This document shows positions 39,904 to 50,405 of a DNA stretch of 64,000 nucleotides, piece by piece. A program made the translations under genes and the position numbers. Below the pieces are notes generated by a model. That model ran no database searches and was not told the origin of the DNA. It saw only the letters and a program-made list of their open reading frames with translations. Each line of letters starts with the position of its first letter. Position 1 is the first letter of the stretch. Source of the DNA: Thamnaconus septentrionalis (Eukaryota > Chordata > Actinopteri > Tetraodontiformes > Monacanthidae); assembly GCA_009823395.1 (NCBI GenBank), contig CM020509.1, positions 12,637,001 through 12,701,000 on the forward strand, read 5' to 3'.

Positions 39904-39969
39904 CGGAGTAGATCTCTTTGTACAGCTCTGTATTTCATTGGTGGATACAATATTCCGCCTTTCACCAAT
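39904..39969 (-). promoter_or_regulatory. b-type promoter module of exon b7
   Basis: A minus-strand CCAAT box (39941-39936), AGCTGTACAAAGAGATC, and an oppositely oriented CCAAT at 39964-39969, 150-215 bp before the ATG. The module is more diverged and closer to the ATG than in the other b exons. Confidence 0.6.
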
Positions 39970-40382
39970 GGTGGCTCCCCTGCAGCTTACTAAACAGTGA
40001 CGTCATGAATATTTTCCAAAGGAATGAATCCCTGTGTGCATAATACTGTGTAAATAAAATATTAAACTGCGCATTTTCGTAATAGCCATCATCCTAATTA
40101 TCCATTTAAAAATATGGTGACTAATACATTAAAAATATATAGATACAACACACAAAAAAATTAAATAACACCAAGGTTGTGTGTATCAATGAATCCTAAC
40201 ACTGTATTAAAAATATGAATGAATGATCAACCCTGTTGTTAAATGTAATGCAATGTGTCTGTCTCTCTACTTGAACATACATGCACATGCCTCTGTGACT
40301 CAGAAGGCTCTTCGTTGCCTTCCTGTGGCCAAAGCAAGTCAATGCAGCCTGTCTCTACATCAACCCCTCCCAGCCTCACCAC

Positions 40383-40435
40383 ACAGAGAGGGAGAGAGAG
40401 AAGAGAGAGAGAGAGAGAGAGCGAGTGAGCGAGAG
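40383..40435. repeat. (GA)n-rich repeat
   Basis: GA array with GAGC interruptions, 0.65 kb upstream of the b7 ATG. Confidence 0.88.
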
Positions 40436-40554
40436 GGTACGTCAGAAGCTGACGTGAAATCCCCGGATGAAGGTCTGTGGAGCAAATGCAAAAGGAGGGG
40501 GAGCGCTGATGGCGTGAGAAGGCGTCCGATCCCCTCTCTCCTCCAAATACAAAT

Positions 40555-40591
40555 GCGCGCGCGCGCGCGCGCGCACACACACACACACACC
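40555..40591. repeat. (GC)n(AC)n alternating purine-pyrimidine tract
   Basis: Ten GC units followed directly by about eight AC units, a sequence type prone to Z-DNA. Confidence 0.93.
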
Positions 40592-40793
40592 CTACCATAC
40601 ACTTTGTCTTTCCCTCCCAGATATTTGCACAGTTAAAACTAACATTCACTTACTTGTTACGTTTTTTAGAGTTCTGGAAAAAAAAAAAGCATGCAGCACC
40701 TCATGTTTGGGAGGTTTTTGTGTTGGCTGGACGTATATACTGCACCTGAATTTAAATATGACAACTGGGAAAAAATGAAACACAGGGGAATCT

Positions 40794-40795
<2 letters not shown>

Positions 40796-40855
<60 letters not shown>
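40796..40855. repeat. (AAT)n microsatellite
   Basis: About 20 uninterrupted AAT units. Confidence 0.95.
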
Positions 40856-40975
40856 TTGCTCTCCCCCGGAGCTCAGGAAGAAGCGAGAGTTCTTAATCAA
40901 AGTGGGCGACAGAGGGAGATGTAGAGGCAAAACGTTGGAGACAACGAGAGGGAGGGGGAGAGCAGCGAAGCAATT

Positions 40976-41002
40976 TCCAGCACCACGCGTGTGGACAGCG
41001 CC
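40976..41002 (+). promoter_or_regulatory. Split NRSE/RE1-like element on the opposite strand in the spacer
   Basis: Plus strand: TCCAGCACC, 8-bp gap (ACGCGTGT), GGACAGCGCC. The left half has one mismatch and the right half is a perfect consensus match. It is 1.2 kb upstream of the b7 ATG and inverted relative to all other NRSE-like elements of the cluster. Confidence 0.6.
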
Positions 41003-42838
41003 ACACAGGCGGCCAACTTCTGCTGCTGCATGCAGCCAGAGCGGCAGCCGGCCGGCACACTGAAGTAGCTCCGTTGTGTAACTGAACGCAGGAAGGAGTC
41101 GATGCAGCTGAAGGGTCACTAGAAAGTTAACCAATGAAGCTTTACTGCTTGAAACGAACAGATCTTAAGCTACATGGTGTGAGATAAAAGAAAGATGTTC
41201 ACTATTTACATTATGAACACGTTTTTATGAAGCACTGAAAATCCATTTAAATGTGCGATATTATTTATGTACCACAAACGTGTTTAAAAACATGCATTTT
41301 ATTTTGGAATCTTATATACACAACTTGAAATTCATGTTAAGTCTCATGCAATGTAACCGTGACAAAGAGCACCACTTTGCAAAGTGTAGTTGCACGGAGA
41401 GGTTTTCTTTTGTTTATCCTCAATGATCAAACAGTCATATGATGACTTCATCGGCTCATCCTGTGCAGACTGGAGACTATCCCGCTATGCACAGGGCAGT
41501 CACCACAATCTATCACACAAGGAAACCACACTAACCAAAACACTTGTTCTTCTAAAAAAACAAAACAAAACAAAAAAACTGTTATCAGGCTATTGTGTCT
41601 GCTGCCCTTAAGAGTATAAGACTATTTATGATTTTTATTTATTATATAAAGGGTACTGACACAAAGACACACACCATAGTACAATAAAACCGAATAGAAT
41701 ACCCCAAACATTTATGCCTTTGGTTGATTTGATATATTGAATCTTTTGTTAATAGTTTTTTGTGTTGTAGTAAACTTAAATGTGATGAATTTGTCATTAT
41801 ATTAAAGTGCATTCAATCTCAAACATCAAAACAAATACAAACATCAAATAAACACAACTTAATAATGCAACCACTCTTAATTGATTCATATAAGAGCTGC
41901 TTTAAGATGAATCACTACTAAAGTCTTTCCTTGAACCAGATAATCATGTTAGAAGAGCTGCAGAACTTATTCTCATGTCTCATTTAGATACACTTAAACA
42001 TTACTACATTAAAACACCCGTTTATATTTTCATATATGTCAGTTTCAATATTAAGATATTCCTTTTTTTTTTAAAGGTGAAATATAAATGTTATTTTGAG
42101 CCACACTGTGAGAAGTATGTAATCTACAATCTGTGTCCATCAATATCTAATCAAGTCAACAATCTTTGGATATTGATGTTTTATAAGGTTTGAGAACAGA
42201 TGAGTCACTTGTAGAAATGTGATTATGTGCCCCAAATTTATGCCAGTCTATAATGTGTAAAATGGACCTGTATGCTTTAGTATGACATTTATTAAGCTGT
42301 GTACTATAAATATGTGTTGTGATGAAGATCAAATGTCTTTCTTACCTTATTTGGTGAGTCAGGATTTTGCAGGTGAAGAGGAAGAAACAGGAGTGGCAAC
42401 AGGAAACAAACAGCACACATGAAAGAGAAGAAAAGAGGACACAGAGAATAGCCAGTTAGTTCGGTGGTCAACATGCTCACTCTGGCTTGGGGGAAATCCA
42501 GAAACAAGTACTTACCTTGAGGATCACAAGAAGTATGATTGTAAATATGTGTAGTAAATAATTGTGGAAGGATTATTATATATACTTGTCATCCATGATC
42601 AAATTATAAAAAAAGGCTAATGTGTTTCTGTCAATGTGAACAATAGGAGACATTTAAAAATGTATAAAGAATATTATGTCATTTTGATATGTATCTGTGT
42701 AAGCTTCCAGTCAGTGCAATAATAGAAGTTACAACAAAAGAAAAAAAAGAAAAATAAATGGGGGTCAAGAAAATAAAATACAAGATATTTTCTTCAGAAT
42801 AGCTTCACAATTAAATCGGCCAAAAACGTGAAGGTCAA

Positions 42839-42879
<41 letters not shown>

Positions 42880-42884
42880 TAGAT
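42839..42884. repeat. (GACA)n tandem repeat
   Basis: Ten or so GACA units grading into GATA. Confidence 0.92.
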
Positions 42885-43189
42885 ATTGCTGACAATCTAC
42901 AAAATAGGTAGACATGCTTTTCTAATCATTAGGCTCAAAATACAAAGACATTATTAAATAATCTCTATTGATAAAAAAATAATATATTTTCTTTAACAAG
43001 ACTGAAATGTGTAACTGCATATTTATGGATATTTAAAAAGGGATAAAAATTGGAAGATCTTGGAAATAATGATTAACAAAACAAGACAAAGCAGATTATT
43101 TTATAATTTCAATTTTATCTGAACTCCACATTGTCCATTGTAAGAAAAGAAAGTAAGAAAACAAGCACTCTCTAAAACTCAAAACAAGG

Positions 43190-43345
43190 CCCAGGTTAAA
43201 CTGTCAAAAAATTTGAAAAGGCCAGCAGCACTCCAGTGTCCATTCAAAAAACAAAAATTATTTTCCTCACTGGCAGGCACAAGACCAACAAAGACAGACG
43301 AGTTTCGACTCAGTCTTCCTCAGTGTGCCATTGTAAGAGAGCGTC
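43190..43345. repeat. Possible dispersed-repeat fragment
   Basis: The minus strand contains CTGAGGAAGACTGAGTCGAA followed by ACTCGTC, a phrase type I associate with dispersed retroelement-like repeats in fish genomes. Family and ends cannot be set from the sequence alone. Confidence 0.3.
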
Positions 43346-46300
43346 TTTTTATTGTTATTTTAAAATAGACTACTGGCCATGAACAAACAATCACAGTCCA
43401 AATCATAAAGTGTCAGGAAATATTTGTCAGAAAAACAAGACACTTGGATACTCCACCCTCCCCTCGCCCCCATTTTTTTTTTTTTGTTTGTTTTCTTTTG
43501 ACCAGGATAAATCACAACCAAAATACTGCACTGCTGGGACAGCGTTACTACCCTGATTGCAACAGCAGGGGGCCTCAAGGCGAAGCACCCAGATAAATCC
43601 ATGCCTTATTAATGAGATCCTTTCTCTCTGTGACCCTGATTGTCACAACAGCAGAAGTGTGTTTGAGTATCTATGTGAGAGAAAAATGCGAGTTGCTTCG
43701 ACAAAGCAAAACGGCAACCGCAGTGGTTGGTAAATAGAGCGCTATAATTTGAATCCACCAGAGTACTGTGCACACATCATGGCTGAGAACAAATTAAAAG
43801 AAGAGGAGGGTCAGATTGTTATTCCAAAAATAACAGGTACAACCAAAAATGAACATGGCCGAGAAAACAAGCAGAAAATGTGCAACATACTAGATTGCTT
43901 GTACTTCAAACAAATGTGATAACAAAAAAATAACACAACAAATAGGGCAGCATAGATTACAACAAAATAAAGCCGCCATGACCATCATTTCCACCACTCC
44001 CCTTCTTCATCACCATCCACCCAGATCCAGGGATGCTGCACCTCTTTGTCTTAACCAGGGGGGTGTTTCCTTCACCCCAGCAACAAGAACAGCAACACAG
44101 CCCTCACAGCTCAATGGCTGCATCTGCTGCCGACACCCTGTGTGGACCACCAGAATGGTACAGTCCTGCCAATGACTCAGCTTGTTGCTATGGTAACACA
44201 TCCCACCTCGCTCGCTCGCTCGCATCCCACCTCGCTCGCTCGTATCCCACCCTGCTTCCTGTGAGCTGACAATGGTGCCACATAAGCGACAGAGGGTAAA
44301 TCAGAGGATGCAGTACAGGACAAGCAAAGGACCAATGCTGTTTTTCTGAACTGTGAAAAAAAGAGGTTCACAGCCAGAGTGATGAAACAAAAATGAATAA
44401 CATAACTAAGAGGGCATTTTGTATCCCTCCTGTCTACCCTATACATGGATGAAATCATGCTGCACTGTGTGAAGTGGCTTTTAATAGGCTGGAGAAAATG
44501 TCCTACAGCGAGCAATCTCCCCTGTCTTTCTTTCCATCCCTCACTGCAGCACAGAGGTTCAGCTGGAGAGGGGGAGGGGAGGACTGCAGAAAATGAGTTC
44601 AGGAGGATAAAGAAAGACTGCTGGAAACAAATATAGCCTGCTGAAAAGTGACATTCTACCTCCAGCTTTATTCCAGCAGCTGCAGTGTGGCACAAGATGA
44701 AATAGGGTAACTGAATACATGATGCCTTAAATGAAGAAATAAAGGAACCAAAAATAAACATATTTTAGGTCATTAGAATGTATCAGTGAAAGTGAGATAA
44801 AACAACTAGAATTCTAAAAGATCAACCCTTATTATGTGAAAGTGACTTTTTCGATGTATTTGGCAAAGCACTGACAAAATTAACAACACAAATAATAAAA
44901 ACTGTTCAACTACAATGCTCTCACTCAAGTCACAGAAGCATCTTGGGAACAATTAAGGAGCTGAAGCATGCATGCATCAATTCCAGAATATCAGCCAGTG
45001 CAATGCCACACTTTGTTATGTAAAATACACACTGACAAAAAACAAAACAAAAGACCATTAACACAATGTGAAACATGATGGTTAAATCCTGAGAGGAAAT
45101 GAGGGACATTAGATGCATCACTCTCGCACTACAGTATGCCTTCTTGCCCAAGGACTTTTATGCAGTTATCTTGCAGAGAAATAAAAAAGTTATCCAGCTT
45201 CTTTCTAGAGCACACTGATAGGCCACAGCAAATCAACAAAATACAGAATTATAAACAGGCAGCTTCAACATTTAATCATGCAGTTATCACTCTTGGGTGT
45301 GATATATGTTGTTCTCCAAAACAGTTTATTTTTATTTTTTTTTGCAATGCAAATTAGTGGTGCAGTAAAATGCAACATTCTTCTGAAAAGTAATGCCTCA
45401 AACATTTTGGGTCTGGGATTATTAAACACAATAGGTTTGTGTACTTGAAACTTGTGTGGGTAGTTCTTAAAAGAAGCTCACGTACCAGGAATAATAGCAG
45501 GAATTTTCAAACAGTTTGTGTACAAAATCACATGCCACCGCTTGTAAATTTTCAGTCCAAGATTAAGGGTTAAGGGCAGTCATTTCATTATAGGAAGCGG
45601 TATAAACTACAGGTAATACAAAAGCATTTACTCTTGTCAAAATCTTCCCACAGGTGGGAAATGAGTCACACAGATCTTGATATTGCTTGTAAACACAGAC
45701 GCTGGGAGCCTAAATAGTCACAGTGCGTCGGGGGCCACAGGCGCACACATGGCCGTGCAGCTGCACGCCAGACCACTCGGCTGGGAAGACGAGACATCTG
45801 AGAGTGCGGGCCAGTGGGAACCAGGAGCTGCTGCGCAGGATTAGGGTGTTGTGGTCGGTAACGAGTTTAGCAAAGCGATAATTGGGGCTTTGTGGAGACT
45901 CCAAAATTAAAGGTGACAGCTCCAAGGTAAGTTTGTTAGACCAAACAACAACACGCTTAAAGAGTTGCAGGTTGCGAGGCAGACTGGATCATTTAGCTGC
46001 TCGGAAGCAAGTTGTTTCCTTTGAGCTTGACCCCCGTGGAGAAACTTCCTTCAAAAAGTTGTAGCTCTCAGGAAAAGAAACCCAAGCCATTAGCCATGAG
46101 CAAAATTAAAACAACAACAACAACAACAAAATGCCAGTTAGAAACAGGAATGATAGGCACATCTTATTCGGCCATTGTAGCTTTTACTTTCACATGTTCA
46201 CAGCCTGCATATCAAATTTGCACTGCTGTTACGCCACCTCTCACTGAGCAGCCGTAGCAGACTCATGACACTCCTCTACCATGTCGCAGAAGCATCTGAA

Positions 46301-47593
46301 AATCATTATACATCACCACTGACGCAAGCTAGGATCAACTAAATGTTCTCTCAGTGTAAAGGAAGACTCATAATAAACATGCATGCTCATAGATACATCT
46401 TCTGTTGTTATTTTAGAAGACAACTCTCTGCCCTTTGTCCTGCCCAAGTTATGAGCCCTGCAGGTGGGAAGTCAGACAGGAGGCGGACAGACAAGACAGA
46501 CAGAATTTACAGTCAAAATTGGAATTAAATAAGATTTGTTTCCAGTTGCTTTTCTGTTAAAATACTGACTCCATCCCTTGTCGCCTCCGTGTTTTTTTTT
46601 GTTTTTTTTTGTTACATAAGAAATGTCAATCACACTGTCTCCTCCCGTTCCTTTCAGTCTGTCTTATGGGATCTAATAAATGTATTTCCCCTCTAAAATA
46701 TGTCCTGCATGCTGTTTCCTCTGTCTGATGCCAACACAGCCTCCCTTAAAAGCCTAAACCTGTGCAAACAAAGAGAGGCTGCACATCAAAATGGCTGCCC
46801 TGCATCACTAACACCAATGCTGCACGGGGAGGAAAGAGACTGTGCATTTCAACCACGTGTCTCCTCCCCTCCCCCGCTTCCTCTCTGCTCCTCGCAAACA
46901 CTCTCGCTTCTCTGCCTCATCCTCATCACACGAACACCGGCAGCAACTGTCCTCAGCTCTGCTCTATAGCACAATTTCAACCACTGGGTCAATAATATCA
47001 CCACTGGTTTTAAAATCAAGCCATAGCAACATAGCTTGTTATAATCTGCTTGTAATATTCCCTGTTCTCATTTTTTTGTATTGTATGTAATGTAGGCTTG
47101 AGCCCTATGATTGCTGCATGTTATGAGGGGATCTAGGTCAGTGAAAAGTAGCACGCTGAGTGCCTGACTGTCTCTGTGCGGGAGAAATGAGGCAAAGCTT
47201 CAGTGTGGATGATAGCACTCTTTTCTGGTCTTTACATCACATGAGCAAAATACATACATTTCACCTGTTTTGTAAACACTAAGGATAATATCTGAGGAAG
47301 ACTCTGCATTATTGTGAAATTTAAACTGATGGAAGAAAACACAACAAGGGACGTTTTCAGCAAAACACAGCATTGAAAAGATTCCAGACAGAATTGCGCT
47401 TTCCAAATTTGATAGAACACCAAATTGTATAGCTATTCAGTGATATACTGACAAAAAAGGAAAAAAAAAATGCTCGACATCAACAATCTGTATCCCAGTG
47501 TTCCCTCAATATCCCAGACACATTTATCCGCAATTACACAAATGTTATGTTGAGATGATGAATAAAATAAAAAAGGGAGGAGGATAATCTCAC

Positions 47594-49996
47594 CTCTGTG
47601 AGCATGCTCTCTGATTCTGGCTTATGTCTTGGCACTGTCCTTGTGGCACTTAGGTCAACACTGAGTGTGCTCTGACTGAAAGGTTGTGAGCACTTTATAT
47701 CACTCTTTCTGGAGTCAGTGGTTCCGTACACCTCATAACTAAATGCCTGCTTCAGTGTCCCGGTTCCTCCTATGTCCGCGTAAAGGGGCGGATAATATGG
47801 AATCACAGGGAGATTTCCACTGGATTTATAAAACAGACGTTCTTGCCTCCACCTGTAGATTTTGACTGAGATGATCACCACCACACACGTGATGAAGAGG
47901 AAGGAGACCACAGCCAGAGCCAGCACCAAGTAAAAAGTCAGGTTGTCGTCGTACTCCTTGTCCTGGGCAAAGTCACTCATTTCTGACAGAGCTTCAGGGA
48001 AGCTGTCCGCCACCCCCACGGTGACAGTGACTGTAGCTGAACGAGAGGGCTGTCCGTTGTCCTCCACCATCACAGTCAGGATTTGTTTGACTGGATCTTT
48101 GTCAGACACTTGGCGGATAGTTCTGATTTCTCCATTCTGTAAACCCACTTCAAACAGTGCCCTGTCTGAGGCCTTCTGCAGTTTATAGGACAGCCAGGCG
48201 TTCTGTCCAGAGTCCACATCAACAGCCACCACTTTGGTGACCAGATAGCCCACATCTGCTGAACGAGGAACCATTTCATACACCACAGAGCCCCCAGTCT
48301 GGATCGGATACAGAACCTGAGGAGGGTTGTCGTTCTGGTCCTGGATCAGGATTTTCACTGTCACATTGCTGCTGAGAGGAGGAGAGCCTCCATCCTGGGC
48401 TTTGACACGAATATGAAACTCTTTTGTCTGCTCATAGTCAAAGGAACGTAAAGCAAGTATTTCTCCGCTCTCTGCATTCACTGAAAAATAAGCTGAGGCT
48501 GTCATACCATTAACTTGGTTATCTTCAAGGAAATAGGAAATGCGTGCATTGTTCCCCGAGTCAATGTCTCTGGCTTTGACAGAGATGACTGACATACCAG
48601 GTGAGTTATTTTCAGTTATGGAGGCTGTGAAGAATGCCTGTGGGAATATTGGTGCATGGTCGTTAACATCAGATATTCTTAAACTAATAGTTTTGTTGCT
48701 AGAAAGAGGAGGAGAACCTTCGTCCACCGCTGTGATCGTTATATTGTATTCTGGAACCGTTTCACGATCCAAAACATCGTCAGATATCAAACTATAAAAA
48801 TTTATTGATGATGGCTTGATTTTAAAAGGCAAATCATTGCTAATAAAACACCTGACTTGCCCGTTTTTACCTGAATCTAAATCTTTAATGTTGAGCATTG
48901 CTATTACAGTCTCTGGGGCGGAGTCTTCTGGTACTGGACTGGAAAATGAAATTATGCTAATAACAGGAGCATTGTCATTGAGATCAGTTACCTCAATTAG
49001 AACTTTACTAGTGTCTGCTAGACCTCCTTTGTCTGCAGCCTCGATATCTATCTCATAGTATTTATTTTTTTCGTAATCTAACAAACCACCAACAGTCATT
49101 TCACCAGTAATGGGGTCCATATTAAAGAGGGATGACGCACTATCACTTTGATGAGAGAAAGAATACATCACCTCTTTGTTTGCTCCCTTGTCATTATCTG
49201 TTGCACTGACTGTTAATATGACAGTACCTCTGGACGCGTTTTCGGGAACTGTGACTCTGTAAACAGACTGACTGAACACGGGTGCGTTGTCATTTGCATC
49301 CAGCACAACGACATTAATTTTAACAGAACCAGATTTCTGCGGGTTCCCTCCGTCAGATGCCGTCAGAATTAATTTATGCTCATCTTGTTGTTCTCGATCG
49401 AGTGGCGTGTGAAGTATCATTTCAATATATTTTGTTCCGTCAGACCGTGAAACAACATTTAATTTGAAATTATCTGTTGGGTTGAGTTTGTATGATTGAA
49501 CGGTGTTTTGCGCCACATCGGGGTCTCTGGCACTCTCAAGCGAATATCGAGCACCGGGTGAGGCAGATTCACTAACCTGAAAACTGTACTCCTTTTTGGG
49601 GAAATTTGGCGCATTGTCGTTAATGTCGGTTATTTCGACATCGATTCTGTGCAACTCCATCGGATTTTCAAGGATAATTTGGAAATGCAGAGAACAGGGA
49701 GAAACTTGCTTGCACAGTTCCTCTCTATCAATCCTTTTGGCCACAACCAGAGTTCCCTTTTCCGCATTCAGGCCGATGTACTCACTGCCGTCCTCGGTAA
49801 ATATCCTCGCCCGCCCTGATTTCAGCCTCTTCACATCCAAGCCAAGATCCTGAATGATATTCCCGAACACAGAGCCTGTCGCCATCTCTTCGGGTATAGA
49901 ATAACGTACTTGCCCGTGCGCGATGTCTGCGACGAAAATGCAGAGAAGCAATGGCAACCAACTGATTTTTTTATCCACACAACAAAGGAGCGCCAT
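47594..49996 (-). CDS. pcdhg: a-type gamma variable exon a1 (innermost a exon, distinct tail)
   Basis: An intact 2403-bp exon (801 codons; about 947 residues with the constant tail). The start is ATG at 49996 (MALLCCVDKK); signal peptide to about residue 28, then QVRYSIPEEMATG. The EC1 motif is CKQVSPC. Six cadherin repeats follow, with the EC4-EC5 linker DVNDHAP instead of DVNDNPP. A membrane helix lies at about 686-711 and a 90-residue tail runs from KIYRWRQ to SESMLTE, with the TTDSRKSD motif typical of gamma-A tails. Only late EC5, EC6 and the helix match the other a exons; EC1-EC5 and much of the tail are individual. Its donor GAG|GTGAGA is stronger than those of the other a exons. Confidence 0.95.
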
Positions 49997-50172
49997 CGCG
50001 ACGAAGGTTTCTGATAAAAACCCAACAGAGGTCGAACCACTACGGAAACATCCAGCATATATTTGTCAAGATGGCTGGCGTTGTACCGCTACGATTAAAA
50101 TACAGCTGGAACCGCGTGCCCGAAAGACAGAATGACTCCAGTAAGGGAAAAAGACGTTTTCTTCATACTAAA

Positions 50173-50187
50173 CCAACAGCGGCACTT
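50173..50187 (-). promoter_or_regulatory. CGCT-box promoter element of exon a1
   Basis: Minus strand AAGTGCCGCTGTTGG, about 180 bp before the ATG. It matches the conserved CGCT-containing element of clustered protocadherin promoters, which is a CTCF-binding site in mammals. Confidence 0.7.
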
Positions 50188-50250
50188 AGAGACAAAAACG
50201 AAAACTGCAGGTGACAACGAATTTTTTCTTTTCTTTTTTTTTTTAAAAAG

Positions 50251-50288
50251 GCAGACAGACAGACAGACAGATAGATAGATAGATAGAT
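50251..50288. repeat. (GACA)n(GATA)n tandem repeat
   Basis: Five or so GACA units followed by GATA units between exons a1 and a2. Confidence 0.92.
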
Positions 50289-50405
50289 GTTTGGATTTTT
50301 TCCACGTTAAGGCTTTCCTAAGGTAACAAAAACAAAACAAACAAATCGAACAACTAAACAGACAAAACAGTTTGATAAATGTGAATAATGCAACAATGTT
50401 CTAAC

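Larger units (their letters stand above)
39755..47593. other. 7.8 kb gene-free spacer between the b and a arrays
   Basis: The largest gap in the array. It holds the b7 promoter, several microsatellites, a strong plus-strand NRSE-like element (40976-41002), a possible dispersed-repeat fragment (43190-43345) and a CpG-retaining patch (45715-45930). I searched for cadherin hallmarks (DxNDN, YSIPEE, TM tail) on both strands and saw no relic exon. The short open frames lack family features. Confidence 0.65.

Noticed and set aside
43291..43325. Hammerhead-ribozyme-like core on the minus strand (CTGAGGA ... GAAA)
   Set aside because: The two bases that must close stem II (after CTGAGGA and before GAAA) are A and C and do not pair, and I cannot see the flanking stems I and III. 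More likely part of a dispersed repeat.
44200..44250. Repeated CTCGCTCG block that resembles a CGCT box cluster
   Set aside because: A simple tandem duplication far from any exon; it lacks the GCCGCTGTTG context.
47534..47593. C-terminal extension of exon a1 and similar extensions after other variable exons
   Set aside because: These residues lie beyond a good splice donor and are intronic read-through; the exon ends were set at the donors.
50251..50288. Regularly spaced short repeats considered as a CRISPR-like array
   Set aside because: Tetranucleotide microsatellite without spacers, in a vertebrate genome.
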